From contig NZ_JANHAP010000001.1 in assembly GCF_024734385.1 (NCBI RefSeq), positions 248,001 to 312,000 on the forward strand: 64,000 bases of DNA, written 5' to 3'. How positions within the stretch are numbered: position 1 is the stretch's first letter; every line of letters starts with the position of its first letter. This DNA comes from Dasania sp. GY-MA-18. Lineage in GTDB: Bacteria > Pseudomonadota > Gammaproteobacteria > Pseudomonadales > Dasaniaceae. Both the position numbers and the translations under genes were made by a program. Below the pieces are notes generated by a model that did not search any database, had not been told where the DNA came from, and worked only from the letters and a program-made list of their open reading frames with translations. Below, in pieces: positions 56,399 through 64,000 of the stretch.

Positions 56399-57109
56399 AT
56401 GAAAGCACGTAGTTTTTTAATACCCTTAAGTGTCACCACCCTGCTCAGCACAGCGCTAGCACAGGCGGGTACCACGGTGGCGGACATAGAGCTCAGCATT
56501 CAACAATTTATGGATAACTACCGCCAAGAGCTGCAACAACGCTACCCCAACGCCAGCCGCATCAGCCACCAAATCAATGCCCTGGACTCGCGCTTGGTGA
56601 TGGCTGATTGTAGCCAGCTGACTGTAGAGCGCCGCGATAACAGCGCGATTGGGCGAGTAAACCTCAAAGTCAGCTGCTCGCAGCCTAGCAATTGGTCACT
56701 GTACGTGCCCACCGATATAGCGCTATTTCACCCTATAGTCGTAGCCGCAGGCCCTATTAACAAACACACCCAGCTTACCGCCGCCGACCTAGACCTGCGC
56801 GAAGTCGATTTAGGCAATATACGCGGCAGCTACTACTTTGATAAACATGACGTTATCGATATGGAAACCAAGCGCCCGCTTAAGCCCGGCGCGGTTATTG
56901 CCAGCGGCTATTTACAAGCCCCCTTAGTAATAGAAAAAGGCGATGCCGTAGTACTGAGTGCCGAAACCGGCTCGCTGACCGTCAAAGCGCCCGCCATAGC
57001 CCTTAGCGATGGCCGTACCGGGCAGCAAATACGGGTGCAAAATCGACAATCCAAACGCGTCATCGATGCCCGAGTTATGGGCCCTGGAGCGGTGCAAGCA
57101 ACCCTATAA
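56399..57109 (+). CDS. flgA: P-ring assembly chaperone FlgA
   Basis: A 236-residue periplasmic protein with signal peptide (cleavage after ALAQA) and a SAF/FlgA C-domain: AAGPINKHTQLTAADLDLREVDLG, LKPGAVIASGYLQAPLVIEKGDAVVL, GQQIRVQNRQSKRVIDARVMGPG. Divergent from cheV with 290 bases between; no strong promoter was found there. Confidence 0.94.
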   Translation: MKARSFLIPLSVTTLLSTALAQAGTTVADIELSIQQFMDNYRQELQQRYPNASRISHQINALDSRLVMADCSQLTVERRDNSAIGRVNLKVSCSQPSNWSLYVPTDIALFHPIVVAAGPINKHTQLTAADLDLREVDLGNIRGSYYFDKHDVIDMETKRPLKPGAVIASGYLQAPLVIEKGDAVVLSAETGSLTVKAPAIALSDGRTGQQIRVQNRQSKRVIDARVMGPGAVQATL

Positions 57110-57150
57110 ACTCACTAAGCAGAAACCCGTAATAAAAAGGCTAAATATGT

Positions 57151-57177
57151 TAAAGTTCGCAGCATCACTGCCGATAA
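57151..57177 (+). promoter_or_regulatory. Sigma-28 promoter of flgMN
   Basis: TAAAGTTC (57151-57158), 11 bases, GCCGATAA (57170-57177): one mismatch to consensus, 53 bases before the flgM ATG. It lets FlgM be remade while sigma-28 is active. Confidence 0.92.
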
Positions 57178-57229
57178 ATACTATGAACGTTTTATATTTG
57201 CCTTAATTTGCCAATTAGGATTTTAGAAA

Positions 57230-57556
57230 ATGGTTAGAGATATCAGTGGCTTAGGAAGCCCAAACCGCAACGAGCTGCGCACTGAGCGCAAGGATGACAA
57301 CAGCCCGAAAACTGACAAAAGTAATAGCTCAGCTGTGGATAACAGTGCCAGCAAAGCCGCCGTCAGCGATCAGGTCAACCTCAGCAACCAAGCGCAAACG
57401 CTAAAAAGCTTAGAGAGCAAGCTGGCCGACTTACCCGAAGTCGACGAAGAGCGTGTAGCCACTATTAAAGCGGCTATAGCCAATGGCGAATACAGCATTA
57501 ACAACGACAAAATTGCAGAGAAATTACTCGCTTCAGATGCGCTCTTCGGCAAATAG
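57230..57556 (+). CDS. flgM: Anti-sigma-28 factor FlgM
   Basis: A 108-residue protein with a disordered polar N-terminus and the FlgM C-terminal helices: VDEERVATIKAAIANGEYSINNDKIAEKLLASDALF. Holds sigma-28 until exported through the finished hook. Confidence 0.94.
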   Translation: MVRDISGLGSPNRNELRTERKDDNSPKTDKSNSSAVDNSASKAAVSDQVNLSNQAQTLKSLESKLADLPEVDEERVATIKAAIANGEYSINNDKIAEKLLASDALFGK

Positions 57557-57634
57557 CGCGCACTGAACAGCTCTTTGAGCACCCGCTCGCTTAGCGAGCA
57601 CAGGCAAATATAAAACATTCAAAAGGTTAATCGT

Positions 57635-58111
57635 ATGGCAACTACACCGCAGCTGTGGTCTGAGCTACAAGCCACATTTCATAAAGACCTACCCCTCACC
57701 AGCCAATTGCATACCCTGTTATTGCAGGAGCGCAGCGCCTTAGAAAGCCGTGACTACGACAATATTAAAGCCCTGCTGGCCACTAAAAACAGCTTGGTCA
57801 ACAGCCTTAAACAACAGGCCAACACCCGCATGCATGCCCTGCAGGCAGCTGGCCTACAGGATGAAGCCAGCACCTTAAAAGCTGCCGAACAAGAGGCGCC
57901 CATAGTAGCCAAAGCCTGGCGCCAACTGGCCCAGCAGTGGGACGAGTGCCAGCACCTAAACGCCGTCAACGAGCGCATCTTGCAACGCACCCGCCTAGTG
58001 GTCACCCAAACTTTAGATCTATTGCGCGGTGCCAATCAGCAAAACCGCCTCTACGACCCCAAGGGCATGGCTAACAACAATAGCAGCGGCCGCAGTATTA
58101 CCAGCGCTTAA
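57635..58111 (+). CDS. flgN: Flagellar chaperone FlgN
   Basis: A 158-residue all-helical FlgN-family protein: LHTLLLQERSALESRDYDNIKALLATKNSLVNSLKQQ, C-terminal LLRGANQQNRLYDPKGM as usual in the family. Chaperone for FlgK and FlgL. Cotranscribed with flgM. Confidence 0.92.
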   Translation: MATTPQLWSELQATFHKDLPLTSQLHTLLLQERSALESRDYDNIKALLATKNSLVNSLKQQANTRMHALQAAGLQDEASTLKAAEQEAPIVAKAWRQLAQQWDECQHLNAVNERILQRTRLVVTQTLDLLRGANQQNRLYDPKGMANNNSSGRSITSA

Positions 58112-58126
58112 TGAGCAAAAGCCAGC

Positions 58127-58771
58127 CTAAACCGCCCAGTGCTTTAAGGCTGGCAGCGCCGCTAATAGCGGTAAATCCTCGGGCCGGTCTATATCCGCCA
58201 AAGGCGGCAAGCAGTGATAGCGGCAACTTAAAGCCCGGCAACTTTGTGCCAGCACCCGCTCACTGCCCCAACTGATATCAGCAAACAGTTGTGGCCACAG
58301 CTGCCTAAAAGCCAATAGCACATAGCCGCCATCCTGGGCGGGGCCAAATACCACCTCAGCCCCCTGCTGCAAACGCTGTAAAGCCTGCTCTATATAGCCC
58401 CCTGCAATAAAGGGGCAATCAGCCCCCAGTATTACCACCGTTTCAGCACCGGCCGCTAAGGCATGCTGCGCCATGCCGGCCATACGTTGCCCCAAATCGC
58501 CGCCCCCTTGGGGCACTAACTCTAGGTCCAGCGCCAATTGATAGCGTTGTTGTAACTGCTGCCAGCATGAATGCTCACCGGCATAGCATAGTTGCACGGG
58601 CGCCAAACTCGCGCGCTGTAACATAGCCAAGCAATGCGCCAATAACGCCTCGTGCAGCTGCGCCGACTGCTGCGGGCTGAGCTGTGGCTGCAGTCGGGTT
58701 TTAACCTGGCCTGCGACAGGAGCTTTCGCCATAACCAAGATTTTACAACGCGGATGGCTAAACTCAGCCAT
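58127..58771 (-). CDS. TIGR04282-type glycosyltransferase (DUF2064)
   Basis: A 214-residue nucleotidyl/glycosyl transferase-like protein: LVMAKAPVAGQVKTRL, ILGADCPFI and FGPAQDGGYVLLAF are the family motifs. It overlaps the preceding gene by 8 bases and belongs to the arsenosugar-type cluster upstream. The true substrate is not established in general for this family. Confidence 0.87.
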   Translation of the reverse strand: MAEFSHPRCKILVMAKAPVAGQVKTRLQPQLSPQQSAQLHEALLAHCLAMLQRASLAPVQLCYAGEHSCWQQLQQRYQLALDLELVPQGGGDLGQRMAGMAQHALAAGAETVVILGADCPFIAGGYIEQALQRLQQGAEVVFGPAQDGGYVLLAFRQLWPQLFADISWGSERVLAQSCRALSCRYHCLPPLADIDRPEDLPLLAALPALKHWAV

Positions 58772-59450
58772 AGTACAAGCTGTGCAAACGCTGCGGGCTA
58801 ACTTTTAAAAAGTAGCCCAGCCGCAGTAGCCACATCAACATAATGGTTTTAAGCACCCCATGCTGTAACCAGCGACGGCTGGAGCTGAGCACTGGGTCGG
58901 CCACAACCAAGGGCCTAGCTAAGCGACGCAGCTGCTTACACAGCGCTACGTCCTCCATTAAGGGTATGGCAGGGTAGCCACCCTGCGCTATAAAGACTTG
59001 GCGCCGCACAAAAATAGCTTGATCTCCCGTAGCGACCGCAGTGAGGCTAGAGCGCAGATTCATTAACGCTTGTACCATCGGCAACAGGCTTTTACGGCTG
59101 TTCAGCCGCAGCTTAAAAAAACCCCAGCTGGGCTGTGAATGCAGTAACTGTGTGAGCGATAGCGCAGCGGGCAGCTGGGTATCGGCATGTAAAAACAACA
59201 GATAATCGCCCTGTGCCACTTTCGCGCCAGCATTCATCTGCAAGGCGCGGCCCGCCGGACTTGGCAAAGTCACATCCGCCCAAGCTTGGGCGATGGCAAC
59301 ACTGTCATCCCTACTGCCACCATCCACCACAATGACCTCACAGCCCTGCTGCCGCAGGGGCTGCAGGGCACGCAGGCTAGCCTGCAAACACTCCGACTCA
59401 TTCAATACCGGTATAATAATGCTCAGCGCAGGCACCGCAGGTTCAGTCAT
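58764..59450 (-). CDS. TIGR04283-type GT2 glycosyltransferase (arsenosugar cluster)
   Basis: About 229 residues. SIIIPVLNESECLQASLRAL, VIVVDGGSRDDS, FLHADTQLP, GDQAIFVRR and the tail RRWLQHGVLKTIMLMWLLRLGYFLKV match this GT2 subgroup, often found beside ArsS. ATG 59450 is preferred to the in-frame start at 59495, which lies inside arsS. The 8-base overlap suggests coupling. Confidence 0.88.
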   Translation of the reverse strand: MTEPAVPALSIIIPVLNESECLQASLRALQPLRQQGCEVIVVDGGSRDDSVAIAQAWADVTLPSPAGRALQMNAGAKVAQGDYLLFLHADTQLPAALSLTQLLHSQPSWGFFKLRLNSRKSLLPMVQALMNLRSSLTAVATGDQAIFVRRQVFIAQGGYPAIPLMEDVALCKQLRRLARPLVVADPVLSSSRRWLQHGVLKTIMLMWLLRLGYFLKVSPQRLHSLYYG

Positions 59451-60408
59451 GCAAGGCTCCACCGCAACTGCTGCCCTGGCCCGCGGTGCAGCCAAAGCAG
59501 TGGTCGGCTATGTGTATCTCTAGCCCGGCAAAATCCTGCCGCATAACTGAGGATAGGTGCCTACGGCCCTGCGCCGCGGTAGCGCCCATAGGCAAGGCCA
59601 ACATTTGATTAAAATCACAATCGTACAAATAGCCCTGCCAATCGACACTCAATAGGTTTTTACACATTACCGTTGCCAAATTGCTGTCGCTAAAATTGGC
59701 CTTTAGCAAATCCATATATGCCTCAAACTGCCCCTGTGACAGCAGCACCGCACCAAAGCGACTAATAGGCATATTGGTAATGGTATACAACTGGTTAAAA
59801 ACAATTTGATGACGCTGCTGCAGCTCTTTTTTATAGGCTGCCTCTAGCGCTTGTTGCGGCGGCGGCAATACTGGGCCGGTGGGGTTATACACCAAGTGCA
59901 GTGCTAGCTTAGGGTCGCTGCCGTAACCTAGCTGGTTTAGCTGTTGCAAAGCCTTAATGCTATCGGCATACACGCCTTTACCGCGCTGTTTTTCAACATT
60001 CTCTGCGCTATAACAAGGTAACGAGGCTGTAATCACGACCTGTTGTTGCGCTAAAAACTCCGCTAAACCCTCCTGCCCGGGCTCCAGCAACACCGTTAAA
60101 TTACAGCGGTCTATCACCTCCACACCCAAGGCTCGTGCCTGAGCTACTAAATAGCGAAAATGGGGATTCAACTCTGGAGCGCCGCCAGTAAGATCCAATA
60201 CTTTAATCTGCTGCGCTTTAATAAATTGCAGTAACAGCTCTACGGTCTCTAGGCTCATCATCTCGGTGCGAGTAGGCCCCGCATTAACATGACAGTGCAC
60301 ACAGCTGAGGTTGCACTTATAACCCAGGTTAACCTGCAATATCTCTAGCTTATTACGCCGTATAGGAGGGAAGTCGGTGGCAATTAATAGTGGCCTGCTA
60401 TCTAACAT
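59443..60408 (-). CDS. arsS: Arsenosugar biosynthesis radical SAM protein ArsS
   Basis: A 321-residue radical SAM enzyme: CNLSCVHCHVNAGPTRTE holds the Cx3Cx2C cluster site (~32-39), DLTGGAPELNPHFR the glycine motif, and the C-terminal domain has DCDFNQMLALPMG and HCFGCTAGQGSSCGG, typical of ArsS. Adds a deoxyadenosyl group to arsenic. No arsM methyltransferase gene is adjacent in the window, so the final product is open. Confidence 0.9.
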   Translation of the reverse strand: MLDSRPLLIATDFPPIRRNKLEILQVNLGYKCNLSCVHCHVNAGPTRTEMMSLETVELLLQFIKAQQIKVLDLTGGAPELNPHFRYLVAQARALGVEVIDRCNLTVLLEPGQEGLAEFLAQQQVVITASLPCYSAENVEKQRGKGVYADSIKALQQLNQLGYGSDPKLALHLVYNPTGPVLPPPQQALEAAYKKELQQRHQIVFNQLYTITNMPISRFGAVLLSQGQFEAYMDLLKANFSDSNLATVMCKNLLSVDWQGYLYDCDFNQMLALPMGATAAQGRRHLSSVMRQDFAGLEIHIADHCFGCTAGQGSSCGGALHD

Positions 60409-60623
60409 GATATCTACCCACGCCTAAAAAGTGCTATTAGTGTATTCCTATTGCCCAGCTTCGACCATAGCAGCCTGCTATTGTTCAAAGTCTTTATCAC
60501 CCAGCCATAAACCAGCGGCTGTTTTTTACACTAATTGACACATAGCCGGTGGCCAGCCTCAGCGTTTCAATTCATAATGCTTAGCTACTAACACTGGCCT
60601 AGCGGTTACGGGTACTTAGCTAC

Positions 60624-61769
60624 ATGTCATCACTGCAACAAATTAAAGAAAATAAAAACTACCACAGCGCCGCCATTATTTTAGTGCTGTTACTACTATG
60701 GATGGCCAGCGGCTTATTTAAAGACAAAGCTAAAGCCGCCAGCCATGAACAAGCTAGCGCCAAAGCACCTTACAGCGTCAGAGCCCAACAAATTTCAGCA
60801 CAGGCCTATACGCCACTGTTACGCATCGCCGCCCAAACCGAAGCTAACCGCAGTGTGAATGTGCGCGCTGAAGTCAGCGGCCAAATCACTGCCCTACCTA
60901 TCAGCAAAGGTTCCATCGTCAATGCTGGAGACATCATATGCCAACTAGCCATAGAGGACCGGCAACTACAAGTAGAGCAAGCACTAGCCTTAGTAGATAA
61001 ATCTGCCCTGGAATACGATGCCTCGCTGCAACTCGAAAACAGCGGCTTTCAAGCCAAAACAGTGATAGCAACAAAAAAATCTGAATTAGAAACCGCTAGA
61101 GCCAACCTGCAACGTCGCCGCATAGACTTAGAAAAAATTAATATACGCGCGCCTTTTGCCGGGGTTATTGATAGCCGCCCGGTAGAAATTGGCGATTTAA
61201 TGCAACGCGGTGATAGCTGCGCCACGGTGTTAGATTTTGACCCTTTGATAGTGGCTGGCCAAGTCGCCGGCGCCAATATTAAGCAAATTAAAAAAGGAGA
61301 TCAGGTAACGGCCCGGCTATTAACCGGGGAGCAAGTGCAAGGGCAAGTGCGCTTTGTTGCCAGCCAATCCGACAAGCTCACCCGCACCTTTCGGGTAGAG
61401 GCGGCAGTCAATAACCCGCAAAATTTATTACACAGCGGCATTACCGCTGATATTTTAGTGGCCGCCCCCGCGGTTATGGCACATGTAGTTTCCCCCTCGC
61501 TATTGTCTTTAGATGATGCCGGCAATATAGGGCTGCGCATAATTGATCAACAATCACAGGTGCAGTTTATTAACGTCAATATTATTGGTGATGACAGCCA
61601 AGGTGTGTGGGTTACCGGCTTACCCCCACAAACCACAGTCATTACCGTAGGGCAAGAATATGTCAGCCCAGGCCAACAGGTTAGTGCGGTGATGGAAACC
61701 AGCCTCGGCCATAACAAACCCATAGCGCAGCAAAAAAATCTTAACACCCAGCAAGCCACCCAACTGTAG
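60624..61769 (+). CDS. RND efflux periplasmic adaptor (membrane fusion protein)
   Basis: A 381-residue adaptor: N-terminal membrane segment (~15-30), lipoyl-type half-motifs (VRAEVSGQITALPISKGSIVNAGDIICQL), a short helical hairpin (~115-175), then the beta-barrel part (IRAPFAGVIDSRPVEIGDLMQRG). Links the pump that follows to an outer-membrane channel. The gap to the pump is 10 bases. Confidence 0.92.
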   Translation: MSSLQQIKENKNYHSAAIILVLLLLWMASGLFKDKAKAASHEQASAKAPYSVRAQQISAQAYTPLLRIAAQTEANRSVNVRAEVSGQITALPISKGSIVNAGDIICQLAIEDRQLQVEQALALVDKSALEYDASLQLENSGFQAKTVIATKKSELETARANLQRRRIDLEKINIRAPFAGVIDSRPVEIGDLMQRGDSCATVLDFDPLIVAGQVAGANIKQIKKGDQVTARLLTGEQVQGQVRFVASQSDKLTRTFRVEAAVNNPQNLLHSGITADILVAAPAVMAHVVSPSLLSLDDAGNIGLRIIDQQSQVQFINVNIIGDDSQGVWVTGLPPQTTVITVGQEYVSPGQQVSAVMETSLGHNKPIAQQKNLNTQQATQL

Positions 61770-61779
61770 GCTTGAAACT

Positions 61780-64000
61780 ATGAAGTATTTAAATACCGCG
61801 ATTAGCCACCACCGCAGCATGTTTTGCATGCTGCTGTTAATTTTATTAGCTGGCCTCTACGCCCGTTCCAGTACCACTATAGAGTCATCGCCCGATGTGA
61901 CCATACCGATTATTTGGGTACAGGTTTATTTAGATGGCGTATCACCTGAAGATTCAGCGCGCTTATTAGTGCGGCCCATGGAAAAAGAGTTGCGCAACCT
62001 CGAAGGGGTAGACGAACTCATTGCCAACGCTTACGAATCTAATGCGGTAATGATTATTCGTTTTAATGCCGAAGAAGACATAGACCAAGCCTTAGTCAAT
62101 GTGCGCGAAGCCATAGACAGAGCCAAAGCCGAGTTGCCCAGAGATGCCGAAGAGCCGGTAATTAATGAAATGTCGGCCGATGCTTTTGCCGCCATAGTCG
62201 TAACCCTAACTGGCGACCAGGTAGGCGAGCGTCAATTATTTCAAGCAGCACAAAAACTAAAACGACAATTTGAAAACCTGCCCGGCGTACTCAATGCCAA
62301 CATGGTAGGCCACCGCGAAGAAGTAGTAGAAGCCATAGTAGACCCCGCTTTATTAGAGATTTACCAAATCACCAGCGCCGACATGACCAATGCTGTACTC
62401 AATAATAATTTGCTGGTGCCAGCCGGTGAAGTTGATAATGGCAAAGGGCGATTCTCTATCAAAGTGCCCGGGCTAATAGAAAACTATCAAGACGTTTATC
62501 AATTACCTTTAAAATCCACCAGCAATGGCCATGTTCTTTTGGGCGACATAGCTGATATACGCCGTACCTTTAAAGACCCCAAACGCTATACCAGCGTTAA
62601 TGGTAAACCCGCCATTACTATAGAAGTACAAAAGCGCTTAGGTGCAGGCTCTATAGAAATTTCAGCAGCAGTACGTGAGCAGGTTAATGCCAACCTCAAA
62701 TATTTACCGCAGGGTATAGAAGTGGGTTATGTATTAGATCAATCTGACTACACCAAAAAAATGGTCAACGAAATGCAAGGCAACATACTCACCGCTATGG
62801 CCTTGGTCATGATAGTGGTGGTGGCGGCCTTAGGTATACGCTCGGGTATATTAGTCGGCCTTGGCATACCCTTTTCATTATTGTTTGCCATTATTATCAC
62901 CTACAGCATAGGCTACACCTTTAACTTTATGGTGATGTTTGGCATGTTGCTGGCCCTAGGCATGTTAATAGACGGCGCCATAGTGATTACCGAATTTGCC
63001 GACCGCAAAATGGCCGAAGGCCTAAGCAGCCGCGATGCCTATATGGAATCTGTTAAGCGGATGTTTTGGCCGGTTATTGCATCTACCGCCACCACTCTAG
63101 CGGCGTTTTTACCAGTGATGTTTTGGCCCGGTGTATCCGGCGAGTTTATGCGCTACTTGCCGGTAACAGTTTTTGCCGTGCTCTTTGGCTCGCTGTTTTA
63201 TGCCCTGCTGTTTGCCCCGGTGATAGGTGCACATTTTGGTAAAAATAATATGAGCCCTAGTGTGCGCAATTATTTACAGCATTTAGAAAGCGATCCACCC
63301 ACCAGCTTGGCAGGTATTACTGGCAACTATGCCCGTATATTAGCTTGGTTAGTGCAACGGCCGTTACAGGTAATCCTCGCTACCTTGGCCATATTAATTG
63401 CCATCTTTTTACTCTACGGTAAATACAATGCCGGGGTAGAGTTTTTTACCGAATCGGAAACCAAGTACGGCTCAGCTACCGTGCGCGCGCAGGGTAATTT
63501 ATCCGCACAGGAAATTCGCGACTTAGTACGCGAGGTAGAGCAGCGTATTTTGGAAGTAAAAGGCGTTAACACACTCTACACCGCCAGCGGCAGCGACAGC
63601 AGCGACAGCAGCAAAGCCAAAGACCAAATCGGCAGCATATGGATAGAACTTAACGACCCCGCCACACTGGCACGCTCTACCCATGAAGTTTACGCCGAGA
63701 TCCGCCAGCACACTGCCGACATGCCCGGCATTATTGTTAATGCCAAAGGCTTTGAAGATGGCCCACCGGTAGGCAAGCCCATACAAATACAATTGCAGGG
63801 CCTTAATCGCGACAAACTATTAAGCACCGCTCAGTTTATCCGCCAACACCTTAGTACTGTAGCAGGGCTGCGCGACATCACCGACACCACCCCACTGCCC
63901 GGCATAGAGTGGGAGATGCAGGTTAACCGCAGCTTAGCCGCACAGTTAGGCGTCAACGTACTAGAAGTAGGCCGCGCCGTACAGTTAGTGACCAATGGCG
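61780..64000 (+). CDS. RND efflux pump permease, 5' part
   Basis: Opens at ATG 61780 and stays open to the right edge (740 codons), so the C-terminus is missing. N-terminal TM1, porter domain (VYLDGVSPEDSARLLVRPMEKELRNLEGVDEL), then TM2-TM6 around residues 330-480. The TM4 relay reads LIDGAIVITEF: the first Asp is kept but the second of the usual DD pair is Gly, as in some CzcA-like and HAE-type pumps. Substrate unknown. Confidence 0.93.
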   Translation, partial: MKYLNTAISHHRSMFCMLLLILLAGLYARSSTTIESSPDVTIPIIWVQVYLDGVSPEDSARLLVRPMEKELRNLEGVDELIANAYESNAVMIIRFNAEEDIDQALVNVREAIDRAKAELPRDAEEPVINEMSADAFAAIVVTLTGDQVGERQLFQAAQKLKRQFENLPGVLNANMVGHREEVVEAIVDPALLEIYQITSADMTNAVLNNNLLVPAGEVDNGKGRFSIKVPGLIENYQDVYQLPLKSTSNGHVLLGDIADIRRTFKDPKRYTSVNGKPAITIEVQKRLGAGSIEISAAVREQVNANLKYLPQGIEVGYVLDQSDYTKKMVNEMQGNILTAMALVMIVVVAALGIRSGILVGLGIPFSLLFAIIITYSIGYTFNFMVMFGMLLALGMLIDGAIVITEFADRKMAEGLSSRDAYMESVKRMFWPVIASTATTLAAFLPVMFWPGVSGEFMRYLPVTVFAVLFGSLFYALLFAPVIGAHFGKNNMSPSVRNYLQHLESDPPTSLAGITGNYARILAWLVQRPLQVILATLAILIAIFLLYGKYNAGVEFFTESETKYGSATVRAQGNLSAQEIRDLVREVEQRILEVKGVNTLYTASGSDSSDSSKAKDQIGSIWIELNDPATLARSTHEVYAEIRQHTADMPGIIVNAKGFEDGPPVGKPIQIQLQGLNRDKLLSTAQFIRQHLSTVAGLRDITDTTPLPGIEWEMQVNRSLAAQLGVNVLEVGRAVQLVTNG

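Overview
The window looks like a chromosomal segment of a marine, polarly flagellated gammaproteobacterium. FleQ/FleS/FleR control, a Pseudomonas/Vibrio-like flagellar gene order, CheV/CheR beside flgB and a liu leucine-degradation cluster all fit. A Cellvibrionales-type organism is my guess, but no rRNA or marker gene here proves it. No rRNA, tRNA, CRISPR array or transposase gene was seen.

Layout. 1-3704: end of a leucine/isovalerate (liu) cluster: carboxyltransferase liuB, liuC, HMG-CoA lyase and a second crotonase. 3800-6147: a lipoprotein and an RhlE-type RNA helicase. 6165-9780: an accessory island. Three integron-type gene cassettes, each ending in an attC-like site and with no integrase in view, are bracketed by inverted copies of a dispersed repeat and followed by more than 1 kb of structured repeats. 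9891-12659: a cold-shock protein, an unknown membrane protein and a small lysozyme-like protein. 12769-19514 (minus strand): fleR, fleS, fleQ and a REC-PAS-GGDEF-EAL protein whose GGDEF motif is degenerate.

19772-35267: an AT-richer glycan island. It starts with a Maf/DUF115 flagellin glycosyltransferase candidate and a methyltransferase. A long minus-strand operon follows, from pseB through an aldo/keto reductase, a cytidylyltransferase-aminotransferase fusion, a reductase, a NeuB-type synthase, two GT2 enzymes, methyltransferases and an epimerase to gmd. It ends at fliS. 35623-42961 (plus strand): three tandem flagellins, flaG, fliD, a FliT-like gene, a second DUF115 gene and three small unknown genes, two of them behind a consensus sigma-28 promoter. 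42968-53861 (minus strand): flgBCDE and flgFGHIJKL, each group with its own sigma-54 promoter, and a terminator between them. 54203-58111: cheR, cheV, flgA, flgM and flgN. 58127-60408: a three-gene arsenosugar-type cluster. 60624-64000: an RND efflux adaptor and the start of its pump.

How it works together. FleQ with sigma-54 should switch on fleSR, and FleR with sigma-54 the basal body and hook genes. After hook completion FlgM export frees sigma-28, which fires flagellin, flgM and the small late genes at 42407-42961. The sugar island sits next to flagellin and carries DUF115 proteins, so it most likely makes and attaches nonulosonic-acid-like and deoxyhexose sugars to flagellin. The sugar route is not the textbook pseudaminic acid pathway.
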